Positions 51,664-60,515 are shown, counted from the first letter of the stretch. The stretch is DNA of 64,000 bases from Betaproteobacteria bacterium UBA1934 (GCA_002337055.1 DDFG01000005.1:323037-387036), one strand, 5' to 3'. Notes: generated by a model not told the origin, from the letters alone. A program made the numbers and translations.

Positions 51664-54053
51664 TTTTGCTTTCTTCCATGCGGGCGTTGCGCGACGTGCT
51701 CCGCAAGCTCCCTTCGCCGCTCCTCGCATCTGAGTATCACCGCAGCGACGGAAAGGATGAGCATGTCGGCAGCCTCGATGGTGGCGCGTTCCCTGACAGG
51801 GTCTAGGACGGTGATGAACTCATCCCGTTCGGCCAGCAATTCCTCCAGCAAGGCGGTATGCGGGCCGTCGACCCAGGGTTGGAAGTGGTTGCAGCCGTTA
51901 TAGCAACAGCGCGGAATTTGTCCCATTCCGCAGCCGCGCTTGATGGCGCAGGTCGCCCCGGCCTCAGCATTGGCGACCAGCAGGCGGGATTGCTCTGGGT
52001 CGTTTCCAGCGATAGCATCAGCTTCACTGTCGACTACTTGGACCTTGAAATAGCTAGCCAGCCGCTGCATCTGCGGCAGGGTGGCCTTGCTCCAGTGGGA
52101 CGCTCGATCTGCTGAATTCTTACTGTAGTTGATCAGCGGGTGAATGGAATCGTGGTCGAGGTTAAACGCTCGTACGGGAGGCGGTATTCCCACACGATAC
52201 ATATTGGACTCTAGAGTGTAGCGGAGGCGCGTCGTGAACATTTTGATCGGCGCTCCGTCGCGGTTCCTAACGCCGGCCGCTTCGACGGTGCTTTTGAAAG
52301 AATTCTGTAGTGTGGAACTAAACTGTTCCCATGTATCTGACGAGGCGTCTTGTCGCAGAAGTGTTATCGCATCACCATGCTGCCCCCTGTCGAACAGCAA
52401 TTTGCATTCCTCTAGTGATTTCTGCAAGCGGATCCAGCCAGGAAACATTGGCAGTTCCTCCAGCAACGTCTTGAGGTCGCGCGGCTGAAGGGTCAGGCCG
52501 GCTTCAGCCAGCATGCGTTCGAAGCGAATGGAAGTTTCCGCGCGCAGGGCCAACAACAGATTCCAGTCGTCGTACGCCAGGGGCACGGCGCGAAAGTGTT
52601 CGCGCCATTTGCGCTTTCCTTTGGCGCGCGGTATGTGCAGCAAATACAATCGTTTCGGCGCGATGTCGCCGTATAGCGGGTCTTCAATGTGGGTGTCGTC
52701 GAGGTCCTTCCACTTCAGCCTTATTAGCTGCTCCGGCCGCCGACCAGTGTAGTCCAATAGGACATACTGAGCGTACCAAGCAGTGCTGATCTCGCCGCGC
52801 TCGTAAGCGCGCAGTGCTCCGATTCTAAGCGCGTTCTGCTCCTCGGGTTCCAGTGGCCCTCCGTTTGGATCGCGTCGATTGACGCGGGCATATTTTTCTG
52901 CTGACTTTAGCTTCCAGCCCTTTATTGCCTGTAGCGCGGAATCGCTAATGCCAGGAAATCCAAGTGCATGCCATTTGCAAAGATATGGGCGTATCTTTAC
53001 CATGCCGCCATTATCGTTCCCATCTCGGTCAAGAATGAATTGCCTGAAGCCGACTAAGACATGCGGCTCAATCAAATCGAGTTTAGGTGGAAATTTTTCG
53101 ATCATTTCACCTAGGATATGTCGGATGATTTCTGCAGTCATCCCGCTTTTGTTTTCAGCGTAGGAATGCCTACTTGCGTTAGGAATGTGCTTGCGCACAT
53201 GCACTAAATAATGACGAATTGCCTCAAGCGTTTCCTCCGACAGCGGTATCTCGCGTGGCCTCGTTTTAACCTTAGCCTGCCTCCTGCGGGTGTCTTGCCT
53301 AGAGTCCGCTCGGCGAACGATCCTAAGCCGTCCATTGTCCCAATCGATGTCTTCTGCGCGAGCATTGAGCAGTTCACCTCGGCGATCTCCCGTCACGATT
53401 AGCATTCGGATGATCAGGAAATTTCTAATTTGGAGATTAGGGTCGCCCCACGGATTCTCAGGTGATCCAGGGGTGATTATTTCCCTTAGACGCGAATACT
53501 GATTCTTGGTGAGACCCCGTGCCGCGTCATCATCACCAGCTTTTGACGCCCCGGTAGTGCCTCGGGCACGGATACCAGTGTCAAGTGCGGCGACTGCACG
53601 GGCAGTGTCTGCCGAATAGGCCTTGCTTCCAAGAAGCGTTTCACACAGCCACTTCAGGTATGTCGCAATGCGCTGCAGGTAGAGGTTGTGAGTGCCCGGT
53701 GCCACCTGGACATCTGGTGGGCTGTAGCCCCGTTTTAGGCTGACGACCTTGCTCAGTTTTACGCCACACTTTTTCTTGCGACAGGCATCGCTGATGCCAT
53801 CCATTTCCCCGGTAGTCAGGAATTCTTGCCGCTGAATGCGCTCCACCAAGTTAATCCGACTTTGATCGCAATACTCGCTAAGAACCTTAATCGCAGTAAG
53901 GAACTGCTCTTGGGTCGAAGTGCTTTTTCTCGCGCCGCGCAATTTGGTTGTGTTGAACAGAGTCGGGTAGAAAAGCGGCATCCCATGGTCATCAAGGAGC
54001 ATAGCCCAGCGCTCGCCATGGGGGTCAATTTCAAGTTTCAGGTGGTAAGTCAT
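51660..54053 (-). CDS. Double tyrosine recombinase, apparent in-frame fusion
   Basis: A 797-residue protein. Residues 1-325 are an integrase with the SAM-like domain and the first catalytic box (MLIVTGDRRGELLNARAEDIDW, about 215-235) and VKTRPREIPL, but the reading changes at IEPHVL, where His-x-x-Arg should follow. Residues 325-797 begin VGFRQFILDRDG and contain a second integrase: DYTGRRPEQLIRLKWKDL, FTTRLRYTLESNMYR, LDHDSIHPLINYS with Tyr, and a Cys-rich tail CCYNGCNHFQPWVDGPH. Only the second centre looks complete. The first gene of the trio, reading inwards from the right end. Confidence 0.8.
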   Translation of the reverse strand: MTYHLKLEIDPHGERWAMLLDDHGMPLFYPTLFNTTKLRGARKSTSTQEQFLTAIKVLSEYCDQSRINLVERIQRQEFLTTGEMDGISDACRKKKCGVKLSKVVSLKRGYSPPDVQVAPGTHNLYLQRIATYLKWLCETLLGSKAYSADTARAVAALDTGIRARGTTGASKAGDDDAARGLTKNQYSRLREIITPGSPENPWGDPNLQIRNFLIIRMLIVTGDRRGELLNARAEDIDWDNGRLRIVRRADSRQDTRRRQAKVKTRPREIPLSEETLEAIRHYLVHVRKHIPNASRHSYAENKSGMTAEIIRHILGEMIEKFPPKLDLIEPHVLVGFRQFILDRDGNDNGGMVKIRPYLCKWHALGFPGISDSALQAIKGWKLKSAEKYARVNRRDPNGGPLEPEEQNALRIGALRAYERGEISTAWYAQYVLLDYTGRRPEQLIRLKWKDLDDTHIEDPLYGDIAPKRLYLLHIPRAKGKRKWREHFRAVPLAYDDWNLLLALRAETSIRFERMLAEAGLTLQPRDLKTLLEELPMFPGWIRLQKSLEECKLLFDRGQHGDAITLLRQDASSDTWEQFSSTLQNSFKSTVEAAGVRNRDGAPIKMFTTRLRYTLESNMYRVGIPPPVRAFNLDHDSIHPLINYSKNSADRASHWSKATLPQMQRLASYFKVQVVDSEADAIAGNDPEQSRLLVANAEAGATCAIKRGCGMGQIPRCCYNGCNHFQPWVDGPHTALLEELLAERDEFITVLDPVRERATIEAADMLILSVAAVILRCEERRRELAEHVAQRPHGRKQK

Positions 54054-54128
54054 GAAATATTTAACGTCTTAAACTAAGCCGTGGCTTCAGTGTTGTTCGT
54101 TGCCCTGATAACGTCAAGTGAATTTTTC

Positions 54129-54170
54129 GTAATTACGGTTAAAAAGTGTTAATCTTGGAGCGGTAATTAC
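54129..54170. repeat. Two GTAATTAC palindromes near the right end
   Basis: GTAATTAC occurs at 54129-54136 and 54163-54170, 26 bases apart, in the 134-base gap between the recombinase start and the element's right end. GTTAA-type motifs lie between them and at the very end. They may be arm sites for the recombinase or an operator for its promoter. Confidence 0.4.
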
Positions 54171-54186
54171 ACTCATAACGACTTGT

Positions 54187-54200
54187 AGTGCTTAACCGAT
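54187..54200. repeat. Right-end imperfect inverted repeat of the element
   Basis: The complement of this segment, GATCGGTTAAGCAC, matches the left end sequence at 31775 in 10 of 14 positions. Confidence 0.4.
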
Positions 54201-54205
54201 CTTAT

Positions 54206-54712
54206 TACACCGGCGGCTTTTCGCTGCAAGCCCTCGCCGGCGGCGCCGACGAGGTCGTCTCCATCGACTCCTCCGGCCCCGCGCTGGCGCAGGCGGCCGC
54301 CAATCTCGCGCTCAACCCGCAACTACCGGCCGAACGCGCCCAGTGGCTGGAGGATGACGTGTTCCAGGCCCTGCGCGAATTCAAGAAGGCCGGCCGCCAG
54401 TTCGACCTCATCGTGCTCGACCCGCCCAAGTTCGCGCCCTCGGCCGCGCACGCCGACCGCGCGGCGCGCGCCTACAAGGACATCAACCTGCACGGCTGCA
54501 AGCTGCTGAAGCCGGGCGGTCTGCTGATGACCTACTCGTGCTCCGGCGGCATCGGGTTGGAGCTCTTCCAGAAAATCGTCGCCGGCGCCGCCCTCGACGC
54601 CGGGCGCGATGCGCGCATCGTCGAGCGTCTGACCGGCGCGCCGGATCACCCGGTCGCCCTGAACTTTCCGGAAGGCGAATATCTCAAAGGGTTGCTCGTT
54701 CAGGTCGATTGA
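54206..54712 (+). pseudogene. rlmI: 3' part of the interrupted rlmI-like gene
   Basis: 168 codons and stop, beginning YTGGFSLQALAGGADEV, the SAM-binding motif that directly continues the part ending at 31774. It includes IVLDPPKFAPSAAHADRAARAYKD and LLMTYSCSGGIGLELFQ, the catalytic core, and ends GEYLKGLLVQVD like the element copy. Host GC and codon use. A start codon exists at 54188 inside the element, but without the PUA domain the product is probably not functional. Confidence 0.93.
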
Positions 54713-54726
54713 CGCCCACTTTTCCG

Positions 54727-55008
54727 ATGCGCTCTTTCCGTTATCTCGTCCTCTCGCTGTGCCTGTGCCTCGCCCAGATCGGTGCGAGCGCACACGGCGT
54801 CAACCACGCACTCGACGAAATGCAGGGGGTGATGGCGCACCACTGCGACCTTTGCCTGGCCGCACACGACCTCGGCGCCGCCGCTCCCACCGTCGCCACG
54901 TTCGCCCTCGCACCCACAACGCCCAACGCGCCGAGTGATCCGGTCTTTGCGGCCCCGCGCCACCTCGCCCCACCGCTCGCCCGTCAGGGCGCCCCTCCCG
55001 TCGCCTGA
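54727..55008 (+). CDS. Small secreted HHCxxC protein (DUF2946-like)
   Basis: A 93-residue protein. MRSFRYLVLSLCLCLAQIGASA is a signal peptide; the mature part has HALDEMQGVMAHHCDLCLAAHD, where HHCDLC could bind metal, followed by a low-complexity Ala/Pro tail. It resembles small secreted proteins often found near metal systems (DUF2946-like), with low certainty. It precedes the metal-uptake genes by 64 bases. The start begins 14 bases after the rlmI stop. Confidence 0.6.
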   Translation: MRSFRYLVLSLCLCLAQIGASAHGVNHALDEMQGVMAHHCDLCLAAHDLGAAAPTVATFALAPTTPNAPSDPVFAAPRHLAPPLARQGAPPVA

Positions 55009-55072
55009 AAGCCTCGTTTCCGCGCCGCCCGTCGGGTCGGCGCGATTCCGTTCGACTTTCAGGAGATGATTG

Positions 55073-56463
55073 ATGAAAACCAAGCTCGCCGCGTTGGCCG
55101 CGGCGCTGGCCTGCTCGGCGCCCACGCCGCCAGCGACCCCGATCTCGCCGCCATCCGCGCGCAGATCGATGAATTGAAACGCCACTACGAACAACGTATC
55201 GCCGCACTGGAAGAGAAACTGGCCCGTAGCGAAGGGCAGCAGCCCGCACGATCCGCCGAAACGCAGGCCGCTGTGCCCTCTGCCAGCCCGGCCACCAGCG
55301 CCACCGCCTTCAACCCCGAAATTTCGGTCATTCTCGACGCCAAGGTCGCCAATACTTCGCGTTCGCCAGAAACGTATCGGATTCGTGGCTTCATCCCCAA
55401 CGGCGGCGAGATCGCGCCGCCGCGCCGAAGTTTTTCTCTGGGCGAAACCGAACTGGCGCTGGCCGCCAACGTCGACCACCTCTTTCGCGGCACCGCGCTG
55501 TTCTCGGTAGCCGGCGACGGCGAAGGTATCGCCACCGAAGAGGCATACATCGAGACGCTGGCCCTGCCGGCCGGCCTGAAGCTGAAGGCTGGACGCTTTC
55601 TTTCGGGCATCGGTTACGTCAACGCACAGCATCCGCACACCTGGGATTTTGTCGACGCCCCCCTCGCCTACAAGGCCTTTTTTGGCTCGCGCCTCTCCAA
55701 CGATGGCGTGCAGCTGAAATGGCTGGCGCCGACTCCATTCTTCCTCGAACTGGGTGCCGAAGCTGCGCGCGGCGGCGGGTTCCCCGGCAACGAGCGCGAC
55801 AAGAACGGTAGCGGCCTCGGCACGCTGTTCGCCCATGTCGGCGGTGATGTCGGCTGGTCGCACGCCTGGCAGGCCGGCGTCTCGTACGTCCGCACCCACG
55901 CCCGCGACCGCGCCTGGGAAGACACCGATCCAACCGGCGGCGCCACCCGCACCGCCTTCACGGGCAGGAGTTCGACCTTGGGCGCCGACTTTGTCTGGAA
56001 ATGGGCACCCGACGGCAATCCCGCTCAGCAGAATTTCAAGTTCCAGAGCGAGCTCTTCCAGCGCCGCGAAAACGGCACCCTCACCTATGACGACACCGCC
56101 GGCAGCCATGCGGTCGGGCGCGTGGCGGACGGCTACCGCAGCCGCCAGTCCGGCTGGTACGCGCAAGGGGTGTGGCAATTCATGCCGCAGTGGCGACTGG
56201 GAGTGCGTCACGATCGCCTGAACAGCGGCGACACCCGCATCGGGCTGGTCAACACAGGACTCGTCAGTCCGGGCGACTTGCCGATGCTGGCGGCCTATTC
56301 GCCACGCCGCGACGCCGTCATGCTCGACTGGTCGCCGTCCGAGTTCTCACGCCTGCGCCTGCAATTCGCCCGCGACACATCACGCGGCCCCGGCGAAGCC
56401 GACAACCAGGTCTTCCTGCAATACATCATGAGCCTCGGCGCCCACGGCGCCCACAAGTTCTAG
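55073..56463 (+). pseudogene. Outer-membrane porin-like protein of the metal locus, frameshifted at the signal peptide
   Basis: The ATG at 55073 has AGGAG seven bases upstream and reads MKTKLAALAAALA, the front of a signal peptide, but this frame soon leaves (APTPPATP) and stops. The frame one base over reads LLGAHAASDPDLAAIRAQIDELKRHYEQR and continues open to 56463. One added base near 55111 would give a normal signal peptide plus a coiled coil (about residues 25-55) and a beta-barrel ending in Phe (GAHGAHKF), typical of outer-membrane proteins. The frame opened by ATG at 55066 has no spaced ribosome-binding site. Either a sequencing error or a real single-base loss. Confidence 0.78.
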
Positions 56464-56472
56464 GAGCCGATC

Positions 56473-57366
56473 ATGCGCATTCTTGTCTTTCTCTTTGCAC
56501 TGTTGGGCAGCCTGCCCGCCTTCGCCGCGCTCAACGTCTTCGCCACCGTGCCGGAATGGGGCGCGCTGGCGCGTGAAATCGGCGGCGACAAAGTTAACGT
56601 TTACGTTGCCACCCACGCCCTGCAAGACCCGCACCGAATCGAAGCGAAGCCGTCGCTGTTGGCGCAGGCGCGGCGCGCCCAGTTGGTCGTCGCCACGGGC
56701 GCCGATCTGGAAATCGGCTGGCTGCCGCTGGTCGTACGCGATGCGGCAAACCCGGCCATCCAACCCGGGCAGCCCGGATATTTCGAGGCGGCGTCGGTGG
56801 TCAGCCGGCTCGAAGTGCCGCAGGTGGTCGACCGTGCGCATGGCGACGTGCATCCGGGCGGCAACCCGCACTTTCAACTCGACCCCTATCGCATCGACAA
56901 GATCGCTGCTGCGCTGGCCGTACGCATGGCCCAGCTCGACCCGGCCAACGAGGCCAGCTATCGCGCCAATCAGCGCGCCGTTGCCGAGCGCTGGAAAGCC
57001 GCCATCGCGCGTTGGGAGAAACTGGCCGAACCGTTGCGCGGCGTGCCGGTCATGGTGCAGCATCGCTCGTTCAGCTATCTGCTGGCCTGGTTGGGCATGC
57101 GCGAAGTGGCCACCCTGGAGCCGAAACCCGGCGTCGAACCCGGCAGCGCCTATCTCAGCGAACTCCTCACCCGCCAGCAAACGCAGCCGGCACGGATGAT
57201 CTTGCGCGCCGCCTACCAGAACGACACACACAGCCAGTGGATGGCAACCCGGGCGCATATTCCGGCGGTGGTGTTGCCATTTACGGTCGGCGGCTCAGAC
57301 GAAGCGAAGGATCTGACAGGCTTGTTCGACGATTCAATCAATCGCCTGCTGAAGGGTTTGAGATGA
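56473..57366 (+). CDS. Zn/Mn-type ABC transporter substrate-binding protein
   Basis: A 297-residue cluster A-I binding protein (ZnuA/TroA family). Signal MRILVFLFALLGSLPAFA; metal ligands in LQDPHRIEAKPS near residue 52 and GNPHFQLDP near 135, then the long helix and VPVMVQHRSFSYLLAWLGMRE. The Glu/Asp ligand is in the C-terminal lobe near PFTVGGSDEAKD. There is no long His-rich loop, so Mn or Zn cannot be decided. Nine bases after the outer-membrane gene; its stop overlaps the ATPase start. Confidence 0.85.
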   Translation: MRILVFLFALLGSLPAFAALNVFATVPEWGALAREIGGDKVNVYVATHALQDPHRIEAKPSLLAQARRAQLVVATGADLEIGWLPLVVRDAANPAIQPGQPGYFEAASVVSRLEVPQVVDRAHGDVHPGGNPHFQLDPYRIDKIAAALAVRMAQLDPANEASYRANQRAVAERWKAAIARWEKLAEPLRGVPVMVQHRSFSYLLAWLGMREVATLEPKPGVEPGSAYLSELLTRQQTQPARMILRAAYQNDTHSQWMATRAHIPAVVLPFTVGGSDEAKDLTGLFDDSINRLLKGLR

Positions 57367-57941
57367 GCGAACCGCTTTTGACAGTCGAGGCGCTCGTCGC
57401 CGGATGGGTGGCGCCGACGACGCCACCCATCTCGATCGTCGTGGGCGCCGGCGAGATAGTCGGCTTGACCGGCCCGAACGGCGTGGGCAAAAGTACTTTG
57501 CTGGCAGCACTGGCGGGCAGGGCGCGCGTTTTCGCGGGCCGTTTCGATCTCGCCGCCGAGAGCCACCCCGTCTGGCAGACGCAGGAGATTCCGCCCGTAA
57601 TCGGGCTGCCGCTCTCCGGGCGCGATCTGCTGACGCTGACCAGTGCCCGTCCGGAAGGGCTGCCTGAATGGCTGATCGACAAACTCGATCTGCGCCTGGA
57701 TCGCCTCTCCGGCGGTCAGCGTCACTATCTGGCGCTGTGGGCAGTCTTGCAGCACGAGGGCAGACTCGTCCTGCTCGACGAACCGACCAACAACCTCGAT
57801 GTTGCCGGCACGACCCATCTGACCCAGGCCCTGCGCGTCCGCGCCAATGACGGCGCCGGGCTGCTGGTCGTCAGCCACGACGACGACTTCATCAACCGGA
57901 CCTGCGACCGCACCATCGATTTCTCGGAGTTTACGTCGTGA
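57363..57941 (+). CDS. Zn/Mn-type ABC transporter ATPase
   Basis: A 192-residue ABC ATPase, shorter than usual (about 250). Walker A GPNGVGKST, signature LSGGQRHYLALW and Walker B LVLLDEPTNNLD are all present, with His in SHDDD. The short form lacks part of the helical domain between Walker A and signature. Start overlaps the binding-protein stop (ATGA) and its stop overlaps the permease start. Confidence 0.85.
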   Translation: MSEPLLTVEALVAGWVAPTTPPISIVVGAGEIVGLTGPNGVGKSTLLAALAGRARVFAGRFDLAAESHPVWQTQEIPPVIGLPLSGRDLLTLTSARPEGLPEWLIDKLDLRLDRLSGGQRHYLALWAVLQHEGRLVLLDEPTNNLDVAGTTHLTQALRVRANDGAGLLVVSHDDDFINRTCDRTIDFSEFTS

Positions 57942-58744
57942 CCGACTCCCTCTTTATCTGGCCGGCGGTCAATGGACTGTGTCTGGCTATTCTCCTCGGT
58001 CTGTGGGGATGTTATCTGCGACTACGGAGCGAATGGTTGTCGGCAATCGCATTTCCACATGTCGCCGCAGCGGGTGCGCTCGCCGCGTTGGCCGTCGGGG
58101 CGCCGCTGGTTCCGGGGGGAATCGGTGCCGCGCTGCTTGCGGCGGTCGTCAAGCGGCAAGGTGAAAAACACGGCAGTCAGAATGCCGTTTTCGTGCTGCT
58201 ATTGCTGGCAGGATGGTCGCTCGCGGTGTTGCTGGCTGCCAATCTGCCGATGGCTGAAAGGCTGGGACATGCGCTCTTCGACGGTCAACTCTACTTCACT
58301 GACGGCGAGCAAGCCATCGTGCTGGTCGTCGCGTTGATCACCGCGCTGGGCATGCTTCGCGCGCTCTCGCGCACGTTGATGCTGGCGCAGCTTTTTCCGC
58401 AACTGGTTCCTGCCGGCACGCGGCGGCCCAAGCATGGCCTGATGTTTGACCTGGGCAGCGCGGCCGTACTGTCGCTCGCCACCCTGACGCTCGGCGTCAT
58501 GGGGACTTTCGCCCTGGTATTCGTGCCAGCCTGGCTGGCCAGCCTGATTGCCGACGACTGGCGGCGATCCTTACGCATGGCGGGGATATTCGCGGTCGTC
58601 GCCTATGGCCTCGCCTTCTTTGGCGCGCTCGAATTCGATCAGCCCTTCGGCCCATGTCTCGCCGCGACGACGGTGCTGCTTGCGCTGGTTCGTCTCGCTA
58701 TCCGTCGGGATTGCATCAGTCCGCGTAAGATGTTAAAAGATTAG
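57938..58744 (+). CDS. Zn/Mn-type ABC transporter permease
   Basis: A 268-residue inner-membrane permease of the ABC-3 (ZnuB) family with about eight hydrophobic segments, including the family's central GTRRPKHGLMFDLGSAAVLSLATLTLG. The GTG start overlaps the ATPase stop (GTGA). With the two genes before it forms the importer. No Zur-type operator was recognised upstream of the locus. Confidence 0.85.
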   Translation: MTDSLFIWPAVNGLCLAILLGLWGCYLRLRSEWLSAIAFPHVAAAGALAALAVGAPLVPGGIGAALLAAVVKRQGEKHGSQNAVFVLLLLAGWSLAVLLAANLPMAERLGHALFDGQLYFTDGEQAIVLVVALITALGMLRALSRTLMLAQLFPQLVPAGTRRPKHGLMFDLGSAAVLSLATLTLGVMGTFALVFVPAWLASLIADDWRRSLRMAGIFAVVAYGLAFFGALEFDQPFGPCLAATTVLLALVRLAIRRDCISPRKMLKD

Positions 58745-58767
58745 GCTACCCCCTTAAACGTGGTGAC

Positions 58768-59970
58768 ATGGTTTTCTCGTTTTTCACCAGCAAGCAGGCT
58801 GAAAAAATGCCCGAGCGCCAGGCTGCAAAGCCCAAGGCGCCGCCCGAGGCTGCTGTCAAACCGACTCCCGCACCCCCGCCCGCTGCTCCCCTCACGCCCG
58901 CGCCCGACACAGGCACACCTTCGAAATTCCGCGAGAGCATGTTTGGAGAAGAATTCACCTTCTCCAACGTCATGGCCATCGAGGTCGAGCATGATGTGGA
59001 TCCTGTTCAAATCGACATCGAGCAGGCCGCCGTCCTCTTTGCCAATGGTCAGGACGGTGCCGCACGCGGTGTGCTGGAAAATGCTGCCCGTACACACAGC
59101 GGCGCGGAAGCGGAGCGTTTGTGGCGCATGCTGTTCGATCTGCTGCAAGTGCTCGGCGATCGTGCCGCCTTCGACAAACTGGGTGTCGAATTTGCGCAAG
59201 CCTGCGAGACCTCCCCGCCCGCCTGGCGAATCGGTCAGGAAGCAACGCCAAAGACCGCCGGCAGCTCGGCCACCATCTCGCTCCAGGGCGTGATCGCCGG
59301 CAGCGATTCGCCTGGTTTCGCCAAGCTGAGGGAGGCCGTCGACAAGAAGCAGCCGATGCAGATCAATCTTGCCAAGTTGATCAGCCTCGACGACCTGGCG
59401 GCCGGCACGCTGTACGAGATTCTGCGCCGCGCCCGCAAACAGGGCCTCGCCATTACGCTGGAAGGCGCAGACGGCCTGATATCGCGGTTGCAGCAGCGAT
59501 TGATCACCGGACAGCCGGATTACGAAAAAGGCTGGATTCTGCTGCTTGAGTTCTATCAGTTGCTTGGTCTGCATGATCAGTTCGAGGAAAAGGCGATCGA
59601 CTACGCGGTCACTTTCGAAGTTTCGCCTCCCTCGTGGGAAACCATCAAGGCGGGCACGGTCAAGTCGGTTGCCGCCCACGCCGCAGCGGTGGGCACAATG
59701 GACGAAACCTTCGCGCTATCGGGCGAATGCAAAAACAACCGGTTCGACGACTTGCAAGCGTTTCTCAGCCTTCAGGATCATCCGGTCATCGATTGCAGCC
59801 AGCTGAAGCGCCTCGACTTCATGTCGGCGGGCATGCTCCGCAACGTCATCAGTCCACACCACGAGCAGGGCAAGGAAGTCGTCCTCCGGCATCCGCACCA
59901 TCTGGTGGCGGAACTGCTCAATATCGTCGGCGTCAGCAACGTCGCCAGAATTATCGTCACCAAAATCTAG
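58768..59970 (+). CDS. Protein with two STAS-like domains
   Basis: A 400-residue soluble protein. A proline-rich linker (about residues 20-55) follows the start. Two STAS-type folds are visible: SATISLQGVIAGSDSPGFAKLREAVDK near 170 and FALSGECKNNRFDDLQAFLSLQDHPVIDCSQLKRLDFMSAGML near 310. Such domains mediate protein binding in signalling. No family beyond STAS is recognised. It lies eight bases before hslV. Confidence 0.7.
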   Translation: MVFSFFTSKQAEKMPERQAAKPKAPPEAAVKPTPAPPPAAPLTPAPDTGTPSKFRESMFGEEFTFSNVMAIEVEHDVDPVQIDIEQAAVLFANGQDGAARGVLENAARTHSGAEAERLWRMLFDLLQVLGDRAAFDKLGVEFAQACETSPPAWRIGQEATPKTAGSSATISLQGVIAGSDSPGFAKLREAVDKKQPMQINLAKLISLDDLAAGTLYEILRRARKQGLAITLEGADGLISRLQQRLITGQPDYEKGWILLLEFYQLLGLHDQFEEKAIDYAVTFEVSPPSWETIKAGTVKSVAAHAAAVGTMDETFALSGECKNNRFDDLQAFLSLQDHPVIDCSQLKRLDFMSAGMLRNVISPHHEQGKEVVLRHPHHLVAELLNIVGVSNVARIIVTKI

Positions 59971-59978
59971 GATCGCAC

Positions 59979-60515
59979 ATGGAGCAATACCACGGCACCA
60001 CGATACTGTCGGTGCGCCGCGGGAAGACCGTCGCCATGGGGGGAGACGGCCAGGTCACGCTCGGCAGCATCGTCATCAAGAGCACCGCTCGCAAGGTGCG
60101 GCGGCTTTACCAGGACCGCATCCTGGCGGGATTCGCCGGCGGCACGGCCGACGCCTTTACGCTTTTCGAGCGTTTTGAGGCCAAACTGGAGAAGCATCAG
60201 GGCAACCTGCTGCGTTCGGCGGTCGAACTCGCCAAGGACTGGCGCAGCGACCGCATGCTGCGCCGGCTCGAGGCCATGCTCTCGGTGGCCGACCGCGATC
60301 ATTCGCTGATCATCACCGGCAACGGCGATGTGCTGGAACCCGAATTCGGCATCGTCGCCATCGGCTCCGGCGGCGCCTATGCGCAGAGTGCGGCGCGTGC
60401 ATTACTTGAGAATACCGAACTCGATGTCGGCAATATCGTCACCAAATCACTGGAGATTGCCGGCGATCTCTGCATTTACACCAACCGCAACTTTACCCTG
60501 GAGGTGCTCGAATGA
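59979..60515 (+). CDS. hslV: HslV, ATP-dependent protease subunit
   Basis: A 178-residue peptidase. MEQYHG is the propeptide; cleavage exposes Thr7 of TTILSVRRG, the nucleophile. GGDGQVTLG and KARKVRRLYQ-like segments are family motifs. It forms a two-ring core capped by HslU. Its stop overlaps the hslU start. Confidence 0.97.
   Translation: MEQYHGTTILSVRRGKTVAMGGDGQVTLGSIVIKSTARKVRRLYQDRILAGFAGGTADAFTLFERFEAKLEKHQGNLLRSAVELAKDWRSDRMLRRLEAMLSVADRDHSLIITGNGDVLEPEFGIVAIGSGGAYAQSAARALLENTELDVGNIVTKSLEIAGDLCIYTNRNFTLEVLE

Larger units (their letters stand above)
31775..54205. mobile_element. 22.4-kb integrated element disrupting rlmI
   Basis: The boundaries follow from rlmI: host codons stop after TTCTGC (31774) and resume with TACACC (54206), and joining them restores a continuous 396-residue protein. 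The element carries its own rlmI homologue, an HD-GYP gene, an RND efflux operon, an MscK/Pqi operon, an IS256-family copy and a recombinase trio at its right end. Near the ends are short imperfect inverted repeats. No long direct repeat is visible; the true crossover may differ by a few bases. A recombinase trio with a fixed target in a conserved gene is similar in style to Tn554-type elements. Confidence 0.88.

Noticed and set aside
54700..56211. 503-codon minus-strand frame opposite the metal locus
   Set aside because: Gly/Ala/Arg-rich shadow of the outer-membrane gene; no start signal.
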